Shown piece after piece: positions 1 to 8,335 of a stretch of 35,056 bases of DNA. Position 1 is the stretch's first letter. Each line of letters starts with the position of its first letter. The notes below the pieces were generated by a model, which did no database searches, was not told the DNA's origin, and worked only from the letters and a program-made list of their open reading frames with translations. The DNA is from a bacterium (GTDB lineage: Bacteria > Desulfobacterota > DSWW01), in NCBI GenBank assembly GCA_015486285.1, contig WFRX01000363.1, positions 1-35,056 of the forward strand. Reading direction: 5' to 3'. The position numbers were made by a program, and so were the translations under genes.

Positions 1-908
1 GGGTGAGCGAGCAGCCAGGCCATCCAGCCGAGAAGGGGAATAATAACCAACTGGGCCGCGTACGGCACGGGACGGCACCAGCGCACATTTTTCTGCCAGC
101 GAAGATAGTGCAGCAGGGACTCCAGCCAGCTGGTCGCGGCCGGTAGGGTGGTCAGGCACATGGACCCCAGTTGCGTGGGCTTGAGCAGCCCGCCCAGATG
201 GAAATCTTCAGCCAGGCATCCGCCCAGAAACTCCCAGTCGACCCGCCGCCTGAAATCCTCCGCCTCGAAGAGCATGCCGGATCCGAGGCCGAACTGCATC
301 ATGTTCTGGCCGCTCAACAGGATGACCCCCGGGTAGAACTCCAGGTTCACGTAAAGGGTATCGAGCATCTCCGGTGCGGTCCCTGTGGATCGAATTACAT
401 ACGGGGAGGTCAGACACCGCGCTTTCGTCCTTTCGAAATCGGCCCTCAATGATCGGATCGTTCCCGGAGGCGCATGCATGTCCGCATCGCTCCACAGCCA
501 GAGTTCTCCTGTCGCGTAAGGCGCCAGAACGTACATCCACGAAACCTTTGCATGGGGATAGCGGTTCGGGCCTTCGTGAGCCACCAGCCTGATATCCGCC
601 CCGGGGTATCGGCTGCGCATCCTCTCGACATATCGTTCAAGGCGTGCCTGATCGGGTCGATGGCACCCGATCAGCATCTCACTGTTGTTGTCCATGTCCG
701 CGATGAAGGATTCGACGGGGCCGTCGAACCGTGCGAATTCGTGATCGCTCAAGGGGCCGGGCAACGGCTTGAAGACGGTGAGCCGCCTCATATCCGGCTC
801 CTCCGTCTCGTGTTTCCGGTTCCTGGCGCTGATGACGAGAAGGAAGGCAACCATCCACCAGGCAATGCCTATACACGTCCAGCTCCAGAGGAGCCACTCC
901 CAATTCAT
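1..908 (-). CDS. GT21-like (ceramide glucosyltransferase / HpnI-like) membrane glycosyltransferase, 3' part cut by window edge
   Basis: Reading the minus strand from the ATG at 908 gives an open frame that runs off the window, 302 codons visible. It starts MNWEWLLW and has an N-terminal hydrophobic segment (residues about 5-27). The GT-A features are in family order: a G-N-x-K-V-like stretch (EGPNRYPHAKVSWM, about 113-126), the metal-binding WSDAD (about 138-142), LAEDFHLG (about 230-237) with the catalytic Asp, and an LRW-x-K-N-V-R motif that matches the (Q/R)xxRW region of GT21 enzymes, then a second hydrophobic stretch. GT21 enzymes move a sugar from a nucleotide donor to a membrane lipid; the lipid acceptor cannot be told here. 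An in-frame TAG five codons upstream and the purine-rich GGGGCAGGGAAG before the ATG support this start. It has its own promoter at 1007-1035. A general GT2 enzyme is the alternative. Confidence 0.78.
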   Translation of the reverse strand, partial: MNWEWLLWSWTCIGIAWWMVAFLLVISARNRKHETEEPDMRRLTVFKPLPGPLSDHEFARFDGPVESFIADMDNNSEMLIGCHRPDQARLERYVERMRSRYPGADIRLVAHEGPNRYPHAKVSWMYVLAPYATGELWLWSDADMHAPPGTIRSLRADFERTKARCLTSPYVIRSTGTAPEMLDTLYVNLEFYPGVILLSGQNMMQFGLGSGMLFEAEDFRRRVDWEFLGGCLAEDFHLGGLLKPTQLGSMCLTTLPAATSWLESLLHYLRWQKNVRWCRPVPYAAQLVIIPLLGWMAWLLAH

Positions 909-1006
909 GCTTCCCTGCCCCTATGAATAGGCCCCTTCGAGCGTTGCTGAACACGCTGTTGACGGTCCGCTCTGCCCCGGAGAATGTTCATTTTGCAATC
1001 CAATGG

Positions 1007-1035
1007 AGCATACGGGAAGGGCCCTGTGGTGTCAA
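1007..1035 (-). promoter_or_regulatory. Sigma70-type promoter for the GT21-like gene
   Basis: On the minus strand TTGACA (1030-1035), a 17-base spacer and TATGCT (1007-1012) form a near-consensus promoter about 100 bases upstream of the ATG at 908 and just past the end of the sulfotransferase gene. It implies the glycosyltransferase can be transcribed independently. Confidence 0.6.
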
Positions 1036-1097
1036 GGAAACCGGGGATCAACCTAACCGTTTTCATAGGGAAAATGGCTCTTCTTTCAAGCAAAGGA

Positions 1098-2276
1098 TCA
1101 AGAACGGTTTGCGGAGACAACCTCCGCTGCCTCTGTTTCAAAGCCGAAGCGCTCAAAGATGTCCCGATACGTTTCGAGAATTTGACGACGACTGAGCCCG
1201 TTTTCCTCGGAACAATAATCGTGTCGACTGCTGTAGCGTCTCGCCCTGGCCGCCTCTTCCCGCAGGATGCGCTCGAAGGCCGGCCCGATGCGGAACCCGA
1301 ACCGATGGTAGATCTCCCTGACGGTTCCTTCGGGATCGTTCACCAGGTCGTCGTACCGGACGATTGCGTGGCGGTCCCGGGGCACCCTTTCGAGCCTTTC
1401 GAGGGGATAGGTGTACCAATGCCGTGCCATTTCGATGAGGTAGTCTCGAAGAGCGTGATTTTCCACGGGGATGCCCAGGACACGCCACGAAAACATCATC
1501 ATGTCTACATAAGAGGGAAGCATCTCCATGGGACTGCGAACCAGATAAATGACCTTTGCATCGGGGAAGTGCTCGAAAAGGGTGCCCAGTTTCGGGCAGA
1601 GGGCGGGATTCTTGGCCAGGTAGCAGCGTTCTTCGGCGGCGCTTCCGGAGCGGTCTGCATACAAATGGCGGCGAAGGCAGCCCTTGTAAAAGCCCATGAT
1701 GCGGTCTCTGTCCTGTCTGGGCAGGGCTGTGTCGAAATAGGTGTAAGGAATGGCCTCCTGGAGGAGGCCTGCGGACAGGCCGGTTGTCAGGGCAGACCAG
1801 ATGTGCAGCAGCAGGTAGTCGTCTTCCTCGGGCTCCCTGAGGGAGACCTCGTGCATTACGTTCTGTTCCTGCCAGCCCTGCTCGGTCCTGTCCAGGCGCC
1901 TCCGGACCGGTCCGCCCGCCCAGCGGTCCAGTGTCTTCAGGCCGGCGACGATCTTGCGTTGTGTGATGGACGGGGCGAACAGGATTTCCCACATCTTCAT
2001 CGTGGAAAAACGGTCTGTATCCTTCGCGATCAGGCGGTGAAGGAAGGTGGTGCCGCTTCGCGGGTTGCCGACGATGAAGACGGGAGACCGGACCGGTTGC
2101 CGTCGGTGAGCGCGAAAGAGCAGGTTGTCCAGGAGCAGGCCGCACCAGACCGTGATCTCGAGGAGTGGAAAAGCGAGGAAGAAGGCGACAAGCGTGGCGA
2201 TGCGCCGGGGAGTCCATCTGCCGTTGGTGAGCCAAAGTGCCGTGAACCGGAAAAATCCGCGAAAATTAAAGGCCAT
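1098..2276 (-). CDS. Membrane-anchored PAPS-dependent sulfotransferase
   Basis: A 392-residue protein of the Sulfotransferase (Sulfotransfer_3-like) fold. An N-terminal hydrophobic segment (residues about 26-53) would anchor it in the inner membrane. The 5'-phosphosulfate loop is IVGNPRSGTTFLHRL (about 68-82) and the 3'-phosphate site is LVRSPMEMLPSY (about 245-256, R247 and S255). Such enzymes transfer sulfate from PAPS to hydroxyls or amines of lipids, glycans or small molecules; the acceptor cannot be read from sequence. The GT21-like gene follows 190 bases downstream, so a sulfated glycolipid is a reasonable guess, but only a guess. The ATG at 2276 begins MAFNFRGF with a weak Shine-Dalgarno. 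A TTGACA at 2348-2353 lies upstream on the same strand but lacks a good -10. Confidence 0.85.
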   Translation of the reverse strand: MAFNFRGFFRFTALWLTNGRWTPRRIATLVAFFLAFPLLEITVWCGLLLDNLLFRAHRRQPVRSPVFIVGNPRSGTTFLHRLIAKDTDRFSTMKMWEILFAPSITQRKIVAGLKTLDRWAGGPVRRRLDRTEQGWQEQNVMHEVSLREPEEDDYLLLHIWSALTTGLSAGLLQEAIPYTYFDTALPRQDRDRIMGFYKGCLRRHLYADRSGSAAEERCYLAKNPALCPKLGTLFEHFPDAKVIYLVRSPMEMLPSYVDMMMFSWRVLGIPVENHALRDYLIEMARHWYTYPLERLERVPRDRHAIVRYDDLVNDPEGTVREIYHRFGFRIGPAFERILREEAARARRYSSRHDYCSEENGLSRRQILETYRDIFERFGFETEAAEVVSANRS

Positions 2277-2366
2277 TTCATTGCCGTCCCATGCATCTGT
2301 TTATACGGAAGCCGTTCCGGCGGCAGTCTGAAGGAGGGGACGGCTACTGTCAAGCGCCGGGCAGCC

Positions 2367-2398
2367 GGCGTAAGGGCCGTCTGGCGGACCCTTACGCC
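2367..2398. repeat. 10-bp perfect inverted repeat overlapping the clpB stop codon
   Basis: GGCGTAAGGG (2367-2376) and CCCTTACGCC (2389-2398) are perfect inverted arms with a 12-base loop; the clpB stop codon lies in one arm. No T-tract follows on the minus strand, so it is not a classical intrinsic terminator. It may protect the mRNA 3' end or be a weak or factor-assisted terminator. Confidence 0.6.
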
Positions 2399-5040
2399 AC
2401 CTCCTGGGCTGCTTCTTCGCCCTGGTCGTGCGAGGCCACTACTCGGAAGGCCAGCTCTTCCCCCTCGACGTCGATGTTGACAGTGGAATGGTCCGGCACT
2501 TCTCCAGCGAGGATTTTCCTGCCCAGCGTGGTCTCGATCTCACGCTGCAGATAACGCTTCAGGGGACGCGCTCCGTAAACCGGATCGTACGCCTCCCTGG
2601 CGATCATCGCCTTGGCGGCCTCGGTGAGCACCAGACCGATCGCCCGGTCGTCCAACCGTGAGCGGATTTCGTCGAGGAGGAGCTCAATGATTTGTTTGAT
2701 CTCGTCCACGGTCAAGGGCTTGAACAGGACCGTGTCATCTACGCGGTTGAGAAACTCGGGGCGGAAGCTGCTCCGGAGAGCCTGCATCACCTGCTCCTTG
2801 GTCTCCTCACGGATGACACCGCGCTCGTCAACACCTTCGAGCAGGTAAGGACTTCCCACGTTCGAGGTCATGATGATCACTGCATTCTTGAAGTCCACGG
2901 TGTGTCCCTGGCCGTCGGTGAGGCGTCCGTCGTCCATGACCTGCAGCAGGACGTTGAACACGTCCGCATGGGCCTTTTCGATTTCGTCGAAGAGGATGAC
3001 GCAGTAAGGCTTTCTTCGCACCGCTTCAGTGAGCTGACCCCCTTCCTCGTACCCGACGTAGCCCGGAGGGGCGCCCAGGAGCCGGGATACCGTGTGTTTT
3101 TCCATGTACTCCGACATGTCCAGCCGGATCATGTTCTCTTCCGTGTCGAAGAGCGCTTCCGCCAGAGTGCGGGCCAGTTCGGTCTTGCCCACCCCCGTTG
3201 GGCCGAGGAAAAGGAACGACCCAATGGGCCGCCTTGGATCCTTCAGGCCGGAACGCGCCCGGATGACCGCGTCCGCGACGGCCTGCACCGCCTCATCCTG
3301 TCCCACGACCCGCCGATGCAGAACCTCGTCCAGCTTGAGGAGCTTTTCCCGCTCGCTTTCCACAATCCGCGTCACGGGTATGCCGGTCCATTTGGCTACA
3401 ATTTCCGCGATTTCGTCTTCCGTGACCTCCTCCTTGAGCAGGTGTCTTTCCTGTCCCTGTTCGCCCTTCCTCTCCTCCGCCTCCCGCACCTGCTTTTCGA
3501 GCTCCTGGAGCTTGCCGTAACGAAGCTCGGCCGCTTTGTTCAGATCGTACTCGCGCTCCGCCTTCTCGATAGCCACTTTGGTGGCTTCGATTTCCGTCCG
3601 GATCTGGTTCAGGCGCTCGATTTCGGCCTTTTCCGCCTCCCACTGCGCCCGCATGGAGTCGGCCCGCTCTTTCAGGTCTGCGAGTTCTTTCTCCAGGACC
3701 GCTTTTCTTTCCCGGGATGCCTTGTCCTTCTCCTTCTTGAGGGCCTCCCGTTCGATCTCCAGCTGCATGATCCTGCGGGTGATCTCGTCCAGTTCGCTGG
3801 GCAGGGAGTCGATCTCGGTCCGTACCATGGCGGCGGCCTCGTCGATCAGGTCGATCGCCTTGTCCGGCAGGAACCTGTCTGTAATGTACCGGTGGCTGAG
3901 AACGGCGGCCGCCACCAGCGCGCTGTCCCGGATGCTGACTCCGTGGTGGACCTCGAAGCGCTCTTTAAGCCCTCTCAGGATCGAAACCGTGTCCTCCTGC
4001 GAGGGCTCCGTGATCAGGACGGGCTGGAAGCGCCGTTCCAGGGCCGGATCCTTCTCGATGTATTTCCGATACTCGTCGAGGGTCGTTGCTCCGATACAGT
4101 GCAATTCACCACGGGCAAGCATGGGCTTAAGCAGGTTGCCGGCGTCCATGGCCCCTTCCGCCTTGCCGGCTCCCACAATGGCGTGGATTTCATCGATGAA
4201 GAGTAGGATCCGGCCTTCGCTGGCTTCGATCTCCTTCAGGACCGCCTTCAGGCGCTCTTCGAACTCGCCCCGGTACTTCGCGCCGGCGACCAGGGAGCCG
4301 AGATCGAGCTGGTAGATCGTTTTGTCCTTCAGCCCTTCCGGTACGTCCCCGCGAACGATGCGCTGTGCGAGCCCTTCCGCGATGGCCGTTTTCCCTACGC
4401 CCGCTTCGCCGATCAGGACCGGGTTATTCTTCGTGCGCCGGGTAAGGATTCGGATGACCCGCCGGATTTCCGTGTCCCGGCCTATGACCGGGTCGAGTTT
4501 TCCCTTCTGGGCCAGCTCGACGAGGTCTCTCCCGTAAAGTTGCAGGGGTTCGTAGGTGCCCTCAGGGGTTGCGCTTGTAATCCGCTGTTTCCCCCTGATT
4601 TCGGTCAGGGCCTTGAGAAATCGGTCTTTGGTGACGCCGAATTTCTGGAACAGGTCGCCGACGGGTGTCCTGGGCCCCTCATCGAGCAGAGCGAGTAGGA
4701 TATGTTCCGCGCTGACGTATTCGTCTTTGAGCCTTTTTGCCTCTTCCTGGGCCTTGACGAGGACCTGGTTCAAGCGGGGCGTGACGTATATGCTGCCCGG
4801 CTGGGCTCCGGGGCCGCTGACCTGGGGCAGCTTCTGAAGACTCTCCTCCAGCCCCTTTACAAAGCTGTCGACAGGGATTTCCATCTTCTGGAAGAATCGA
4901 GGAAGGAGCCCCTCGGGAAGAGTGAGCATCGCCATGAGCAGGTGCTCCGCATCAACCTGCTGATGCCTGTGCTGGACCGCGACATTCTGCGCCTCTGACA
5001 GGGCCTCCTGAACCTTTTGCGTGAATCGGTTGAGATCCAT
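2392..5040 (-). CDS. clpB: ATP-dependent disaggregase ClpB
   Basis: An 882-residue Hsp100 chaperone that, with DnaK, extracts proteins from aggregates in the cytosol. Domains in order: Clp-N repeats (about 1-145), AAA+ 1 with Walker A GEAGVGKT (211-218) and [12 protein letters not shown], a coiled-coil M domain rich in E, K and R (about 410-530), AAA+ 2 with GPTGVGKT and [10 protein letters not shown], and a C-terminal D2-small domain. Length is close to the family norm of about 860. The start [10 protein letters not shown] matches the canonical ClpB N-terminus and is preceded by AAAGGAG; an in-frame ATG 45 codons upstream (5175) is less likely because it would add a non-family extension across the presumed promoter. 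No CIRCE element is visible upstream. It is a single gene between the phosphoesterase and the sulfotransferase. Confidence 0.97.
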   Translation of the reverse strand: MDLNRFTQKVQEALSEAQNVAVQHRHQQVDAEHLLMAMLTLPEGLLPRFFQKMEIPVDSFVKGLEESLQKLPQVSGPGAQPGSIYVTPRLNQVLVKAQEEAKRLKDEYVSAEHILLALLDEGPRTPVGDLFQKFGVTKDRFLKALTEIRGKQRITSATPEGTYEPLQLYGRDLVELAQKGKLDPVIGRDTEIRRVIRILTRRTKNNPVLIGEAGVGKTAIAEGLAQRIVRGDVPEGLKDKTIYQLDLGSLVAGAKYRGEFEERLKAVLKEIEASEGRILLFIDEIHAIVGAGKAEGAMDAGNLLKPMLARGELHCIGATTLDEYRKYIEKDPALERRFQPVLITEPSQEDTVSILRGLKERFEVHHGVSIRDSALVAAAVLSHRYITDRFLPDKAIDLIDEAAAMVRTEIDSLPSELDEITRRIMQLEIEREALKKEKDKASRERKAVLEKELADLKERADSMRAQWEAEKAEIERLNQIRTEIEATKVAIEKAEREYDLNKAAELRYGKLQELEKQVREAEERKGEQGQERHLLKEEVTEDEIAEIVAKWTGIPVTRIVESEREKLLKLDEVLHRRVVGQDEAVQAVADAVIRARSGLKDPRRPIGSFLFLGPTGVGKTELARTLAEALFDTEENMIRLDMSEYMEKHTVSRLLGAPPGYVGYEEGGQLTEAVRRKPYCVILFDEIEKAHADVFNVLLQVMDDGRLTDGQGHTVDFKNAVIIMTSNVGSPYLLEGVDERGVIREETKEQVMQALRSSFRPEFLNRVDDTVLFKPLTVDEIKQIIELLLDEIRSRLDDRAIGLVLTEAAKAMIAREAYDPVYGARPLKRYLQREIETTLGRKILAGEVPDHSTVNIDVEGEELAFRVVASHDQGEEAAQEVA

Positions 5041-5135
5041 GTATTCCGTTTCTCCTTTCTTCTCATTCCGCCTGCCCTGTGCCGAAGGAAAGGCCGGCGC
5101 AAGGCAGGGAAGAATGTATTTTTTCGAACACGGAT

Positions 5136-5163
5136 AAGGTAAGCATGGAACATTTTGTGTCAA
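5136..5163 (-). promoter_or_regulatory. Possible clpB promoter
   Basis: Minus-strand TTGACA (5158-5163), 16 bases, then TACCTT (5136-5141), about 95 bases upstream of the clpB ATG. The -35 is perfect, the -10 poor. A heat-shock sigma32 site (CTTGAAA/CCCCAT) could not be fitted convincingly. Confidence 0.35.
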
Positions 5164-5219
5164 GAGAGGGAGCAAACAGCCGAAGAGGTGCGTTACGGGA
5201 CGGGAGGGGTCCGGCGGGC

Positions 5220-6773
5220 TCAGTCGGTGGGTTCATCCTCGAGGATCGGAAGCTCTTCGAGCTCACCGACCTCGTTGTTCCAGCGGGCCATCCTTGCCAG
5301 GCCGTCCTCGATCAGGAGCGCCGGGAAGTGAATCTCCGGCCGAACCAAACGCCTGTCCTCATCGATGAAGGGGGTCCATGTGCCCGTGTTGAAATACCAG
5401 GAATCCCTGCCTGGAATCTTCCATGTGTCCTCCACATGGGAATGGCCGAAGGCGACGTACCTGACGTCCAGCATCTCGGCGATCTGGGCGGCCTTTTTGC
5501 GCAGTTCCCTGGGTTCGACATCTTTGTAGGCTCCTCCCTTTTCCGCCGGCCTGAGGACCAGAAAGAGCCACGCGAGGCCGATTACGATGAACCCGTAATC
5601 GAAGATGACGGAGAGGGTCGTCTTCAGCACCAGGTTCCGGCCGGCCCCGAGGATCCATTCCGTGAGGATGTTCCAAAACAGGCTCAAGAGAACCAAACCT
5701 CCCACGGCGGCAATGAATTTTCTCGCCGGTTTCTTCAGGATGGTCATCAGAAAAGCCACCTTGTTCTCGTAAGCCGGGGCCTCCTGCAACCTGGCAACCG
5801 CCTCGATGGTCCTCTTCTCCCCGTATTCCTCTCCGATCTTCCGGATGAGCTGAAGATTTTTCTCGCGGATTTCGCGATGCCTGGGTCCTCGCCGGGCTTG
5901 CACCTTCTTGAGGGTTCGGAAGAAATACGGGAAGTAATGTCTCACCACGTGCCAGAAGGCGTAGAGGTGTTTCGTCCGGATCGTGTAAAAGAAAGAGGAT
6001 ACGTTCCGGTAATGAGGTGCTGTAGGGAACCGAAGCTGGATCATGTTGAAGAAATAGCGGATGAAGAAGGAACCGAACGGGAGGTCGAGCTCGAAACGTC
6101 CTACCGGGCTTTCCGGATCAATCAGGACGGGGTACATGAAGTTCAGAAACGCGTTCGTGGGATCGTACTGGTTGCCGTGCTCGATATACAGGAGCTTCTT
6201 GACATAAATGGACCAGGACCGGAAGAGAAGGCGATCCAGGGCGCGGGCAATCCTTTGTTCGGTTTTCCGGTCGGGGGGGTCGATTTCCCGGAGAAAGGTC
6301 TCCATCATCTCCATGAAGCGGTAGCGGACCTCCGGCCAGAACCAGTTGACATCGTGGTTCCCTTTGAGAATGACGACCCGGTGGCCGCCGAGAAGGAACC
6401 TCGCCAGGGCCCGGAAGAAGACGGGATGGCCCTCGACCACGCGTTCCAGTTGCCATTTGGACTCGGCCGCGGAGGAGCCGAGGCCGTATTTCTGTTTCGT
6501 CGGTGTGATGTGGGGCAGGCCCTTGGGCGGATGGTTCGGATCCGGGATCGAGGTGACCCGCAGGAAGTCGATCAGGTCGCCATTGAAAACGAGGGTCCAG
6601 AGATGGCCCCGTTGCTCCGCCCTTTGCTGAAGGTGCAGGAGGAGTCGTTCAAAGGGACGGTCAAACAGGAATCCCTCGAACCGGGAAATCCGCCCCGTTG
6701 CCCTCTTCTTGCCTTCCGACAGATGAAGATCGCTGAGGATTACATAATTGAAACGGGCTTTCCGGTTGGTCAT
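5220..6773 (-). CDS. Calcineurin-like metallophosphoesterase with a membrane insertion
   Basis: A 517-residue protein with the five metallophosphoesterase motifs: SDLHL (D15, H17), NGDLID (64-69), GNHD (138-141), EHGNQYD (H199) and GHSH (443-446). The first four lie in the first 200 residues; GHSH comes about 240 residues later. The stretch between holds a basic helical region and two hydrophobic segments (about 355-375 and 387-407), so the catalytic fold appears to be interrupted by a membrane hairpin. The family binds two metal ions and hydrolyses phosphomono- or diesters or pyrophosphates; the substrate is unknown, and resemblance to LpxH-type UDP-sugar hydrolases is only at motif level. 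I chose the ATG at 6773 ([17 protein letters not shown]) since the catalytic fold starts right after it; an in-frame ATG at 6878 would add a non-family leader. GGCGGGGA lies just upstream. Confidence 0.85.
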   Translation of the reverse strand: MTNRKARFNYVILSDLHLSEGKKRATGRISRFEGFLFDRPFERLLLHLQQRAEQRGHLWTLVFNGDLIDFLRVTSIPDPNHPPKGLPHITPTKQKYGLGSSAAESKWQLERVVEGHPVFFRALARFLLGGHRVVILKGNHDVNWFWPEVRYRFMEMMETFLREIDPPDRKTEQRIARALDRLLFRSWSIYVKKLLYIEHGNQYDPTNAFLNFMYPVLIDPESPVGRFELDLPFGSFFIRYFFNMIQLRFPTAPHYRNVSSFFYTIRTKHLYAFWHVVRHYFPYFFRTLKKVQARRGPRHREIREKNLQLIRKIGEEYGEKRTIEAVARLQEAPAYENKVAFLMTILKKPARKFIAAVGGLVLLSLFWNILTEWILGAGRNLVLKTTLSVIFDYGFIVIGLAWLFLVLRPAEKGGAYKDVEPRELRKKAAQIAEMLDVRYVAFGHSHVEDTWKIPGRDSWYFNTGTWTPFIDEDRRLVRPEIHFPALLIEDGLARMARWNNEVGELEELPILEDEPTD

Positions 6774-6857
6774 GGATCCCCGCCTTCGAATCGCCCCAAT
6801 CCGGCTTCGGTTGTTCAATGCGGCACAGCGGCACAAGAGAAGCCGTGTGACCCTCCC

Positions 6858-6886
6858 ACAATAGACCAAATCGGACAATATGTGAA
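6858..6886 (-). promoter_or_regulatory. Probable promoter of the phosphoesterase gene
   Basis: Minus-strand TTCACA (6881-6886), 17-base spacer, TATTGT (6858-6863), 85 bases upstream of the chosen start. It overlaps the in-frame ATG at 6878, which argues further for the start at 6773. Confidence 0.5.
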
Positions 6887-6970
6887 AAAGGTATAGACTG
6901 GACTTCTCCGGGGCGATTCGGTTTAATGGGAACCTCGGTAGAGGGGTGGGGATTTATTCCAGGTATGGGA

Positions 6971-6997
6971 GGAACTTTCGGTGTCTTCCCAAGTCTA
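6971..6997 (+). promoter_or_regulatory. ECF (sigma-E type) promoter of the sigma/anti-sigma operon
   Basis: GGAACTT (6971-6977), 15 bases, then GTCTA (6993-6997). This is close to the E. coli sigma-E consensus and sits 45 bases upstream of an ECF sigma gene, so the sigma factor probably drives its own operon. Confidence 0.7.
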
Positions 6998-7042
6998 TTC
7001 CTAGTGACACCCGACCTTTCGGGATGAGGCATAGAGATACGG

Positions 7043-7648
7043 ATGGGTCGGGGAGTTGAAGAAGGGTCGGGCTTGTCGGGATCGGATGAGATACTCGTTG
7101 CCAGATGCCAGAAGGGGGACAAGCAAGCCTTTGAACTCCTTATCAAGAAATACCAACGTCGAATCTTTCACTTGATCTACCGAATAACGCAGGATCCGAC
7201 CGTGGTGGAGCCCATCGCGCAGGAGGTCTTCTTCAAGGCCTACCGTTCCATATCTTCCTTTCGAGGACATGCAAAGTTCTATACATGGCTGTACCGGATC
7301 GCGGTGAATACCTCCCTCAGTGAGATCAAGAAGGAATCCGCCAGCGAGAACCGCGAGAAGTTCATCGAATACGATCTGCACGCCTCCACACTCCAATCCG
7401 ACTCGATGAAGACCGAAGATCCCGAAGAACTCTTTATGCGCAAGGAGTTCTTCAAGCATCTTTTCGATTCATTGCGTTCTCTGCCGGAAGAGTTGCGGAC
7501 GGCGGTTGTTCTGCGCGAATTCTCGGGTATGAACTACGAGGAGATATCGGAAATCATGGGGATTCCCCTGGGAACGGTCCGGTCCAGAATTTTTCGGGCC
7601 CGGGCCCGTCTGAGAGAGATGCTGGAGCCGTATGTTTATGAAAGGTAG
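7043..7648 (+). CDS. rpoE: ECF RNA polymerase sigma factor, RpoE-like
   Basis: A 201-residue ECF sigma factor. Region 2 covers about residues 20-90 (QAFELLIKKYQRRIFHLIYR, AQEVFFKAYRSISSFRG, FYTWLYRIAVNT) and would recognise the -10 and melt DNA. Region 4 (about 135-195) has the helix-turn-helix LREFSGMNYEEISEIMGIPL then GTVRSRIFRARARL for -35 binding. Length is typical of the group. It is followed by a zinc-finger anti-sigma and an RseB-like gene, the arrangement of the RpoE/AlgU envelope-stress systems. A GGAACTT-N15-GTCTA promoter upstream suggests positive autoregulation. The ATG at 7043 lacks a strong Shine-Dalgarno; residues 1-14 are not conserved, so the start could be slightly downstream. 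The rseC, rseP and degS partners are not in this window. Confidence 0.93.
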   Translation: MGRGVEEGSGLSGSDEILVARCQKGDKQAFELLIKKYQRRIFHLIYRITQDPTVVEPIAQEVFFKAYRSISSFRGHAKFYTWLYRIAVNTSLSEIKKESASENREKFIEYDLHASTLQSDSMKTEDPEELFMRKEFFKHLFDSLRSLPEELRTAVVLREFSGMNYEEISEIMGIPLGTVRSRIFRARARLREMLEPYVYER

Positions 7649-7708
7649 ACATACGACGGTCTGGTTCGCCGGTGTTGGTTTGCTACTTCCGAAGGGGAGG
7701 AACAGGCG

Positions 7709-8323
7709 ATGAAATGCCCTGAATACGCACCCTGGGTTTCCCGCTATCTGGATGAGGATCTGGACGGAAAGGACCTAGAGGTCTTTTTCGACCACCTTTC
7801 GGGCTGTGCGGCGTGCCGGAAAGAGATGGCGGAGGTCGAGCGGCTGCGAGGATGGTTGCGGGCCGCGGATGCCCTCCAGGGAATCCCCGAGATACAAGGG
7901 GATTGGGGACTCGAGGATCTGCTTCGTCGGAAGGGGTCTCCGGAAGCGGTCGACGCCTTGGAGCCCCATTCTTCCGAGGCGGGCGAGATCGCTTCCGGAC
8001 AGCGGGAGGCTGTGTCGCGACGCACGCCATGGATCAGGCGGTATCTGTTCCCCTTCCCCATTGCCCCCCGCCCGGTGGTACGCTTTGCCCTTGCGCTTTT
8101 CATGATCGCCGTTGCGGCTGCCTGGTTTTACACACGACAGACCAGCGAGTGGGTCGATGTCCACGACCTCAGCGCCCCGCCGCCGACAAGCACCGTCTCG
8201 TTCCCTCAAGAGGAAGGAGATGAGATCGGATATTTCGTAGTCCAGCATGCCAGCCACCAACCCTGGGAGCGCTATGGGGATGAAGTTTCCACGCTCCAGC
8301 TGGCGTCCGTGCATTCCCGGTAA
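7709..8323 (+). CDS. Membrane-spanning zinc-finger anti-sigma factor
   Basis: A 204-residue protein that starts MKCPEYAPWVSRYLDEDL. The N-terminal ZAS-type zinc motif has C3 and H29-x3-C33-x2-C36 (zf-HC2 family) and would bind the neighbouring sigma factor. Residues about 40-120 form a charged cytosolic linker, 122-141 a single transmembrane helix (VVRFALALFMIAVAAAWF), and the remaining about 60 residues are periplasmic. It would hold the ECF sigma at the membrane until regulated proteolysis releases it. It lies 60 bases after the sigma gene, and GGGAGGAACAGGCG precedes the ATG. Sequence outside the zinc motif is not recognisable as RseA itself, so RseA-like is a functional inference from gene order. 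Confidence 0.88.
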   Translation: MKCPEYAPWVSRYLDEDLDGKDLEVFFDHLSGCAACRKEMAEVERLRGWLRAADALQGIPEIQGDWGLEDLLRRKGSPEAVDALEPHSSEAGEIASGQREAVSRRTPWIRRYLFPFPIAPRPVVRFALALFMIAVAAAWFYTRQTSEWVDVHDLSAPPPTSTVSFPQEEGDEIGYFVVQHASHQPWERYGDEVSTLQLASVHSR

Positions 8324-8335
8324 GAGGGCAAGCAT

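Noticed and set aside
984..2480. 498-codon plus-strand frame opposite the sulfotransferase
   Set aside because: It runs over the promoter of the glycosyltransferase and past both ends of the sulfotransferase, with low-complexity C-terminus; it is a shadow frame.
2692..4206. Long plus-strand open frame (504 codons) opposite clpB
   Set aside because: It is antisense to a fully conserved ClpB, and its translation has no domain features. GC-rich third positions keep opposite frames open.
5041..5219. Heat-shock element (CIRCE or sigma32) upstream of clpB
   Set aside because: No TTAGCACTC-N9-GAGTGCTAA dyad and no CTTGAAA with CCCCAT at the right spacing could be found.
5079..6896. 605-codon plus-strand frame opposite the phosphoesterase
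   Set aside because: The minus frame has all catalytic motifs in order; the plus frame has none.
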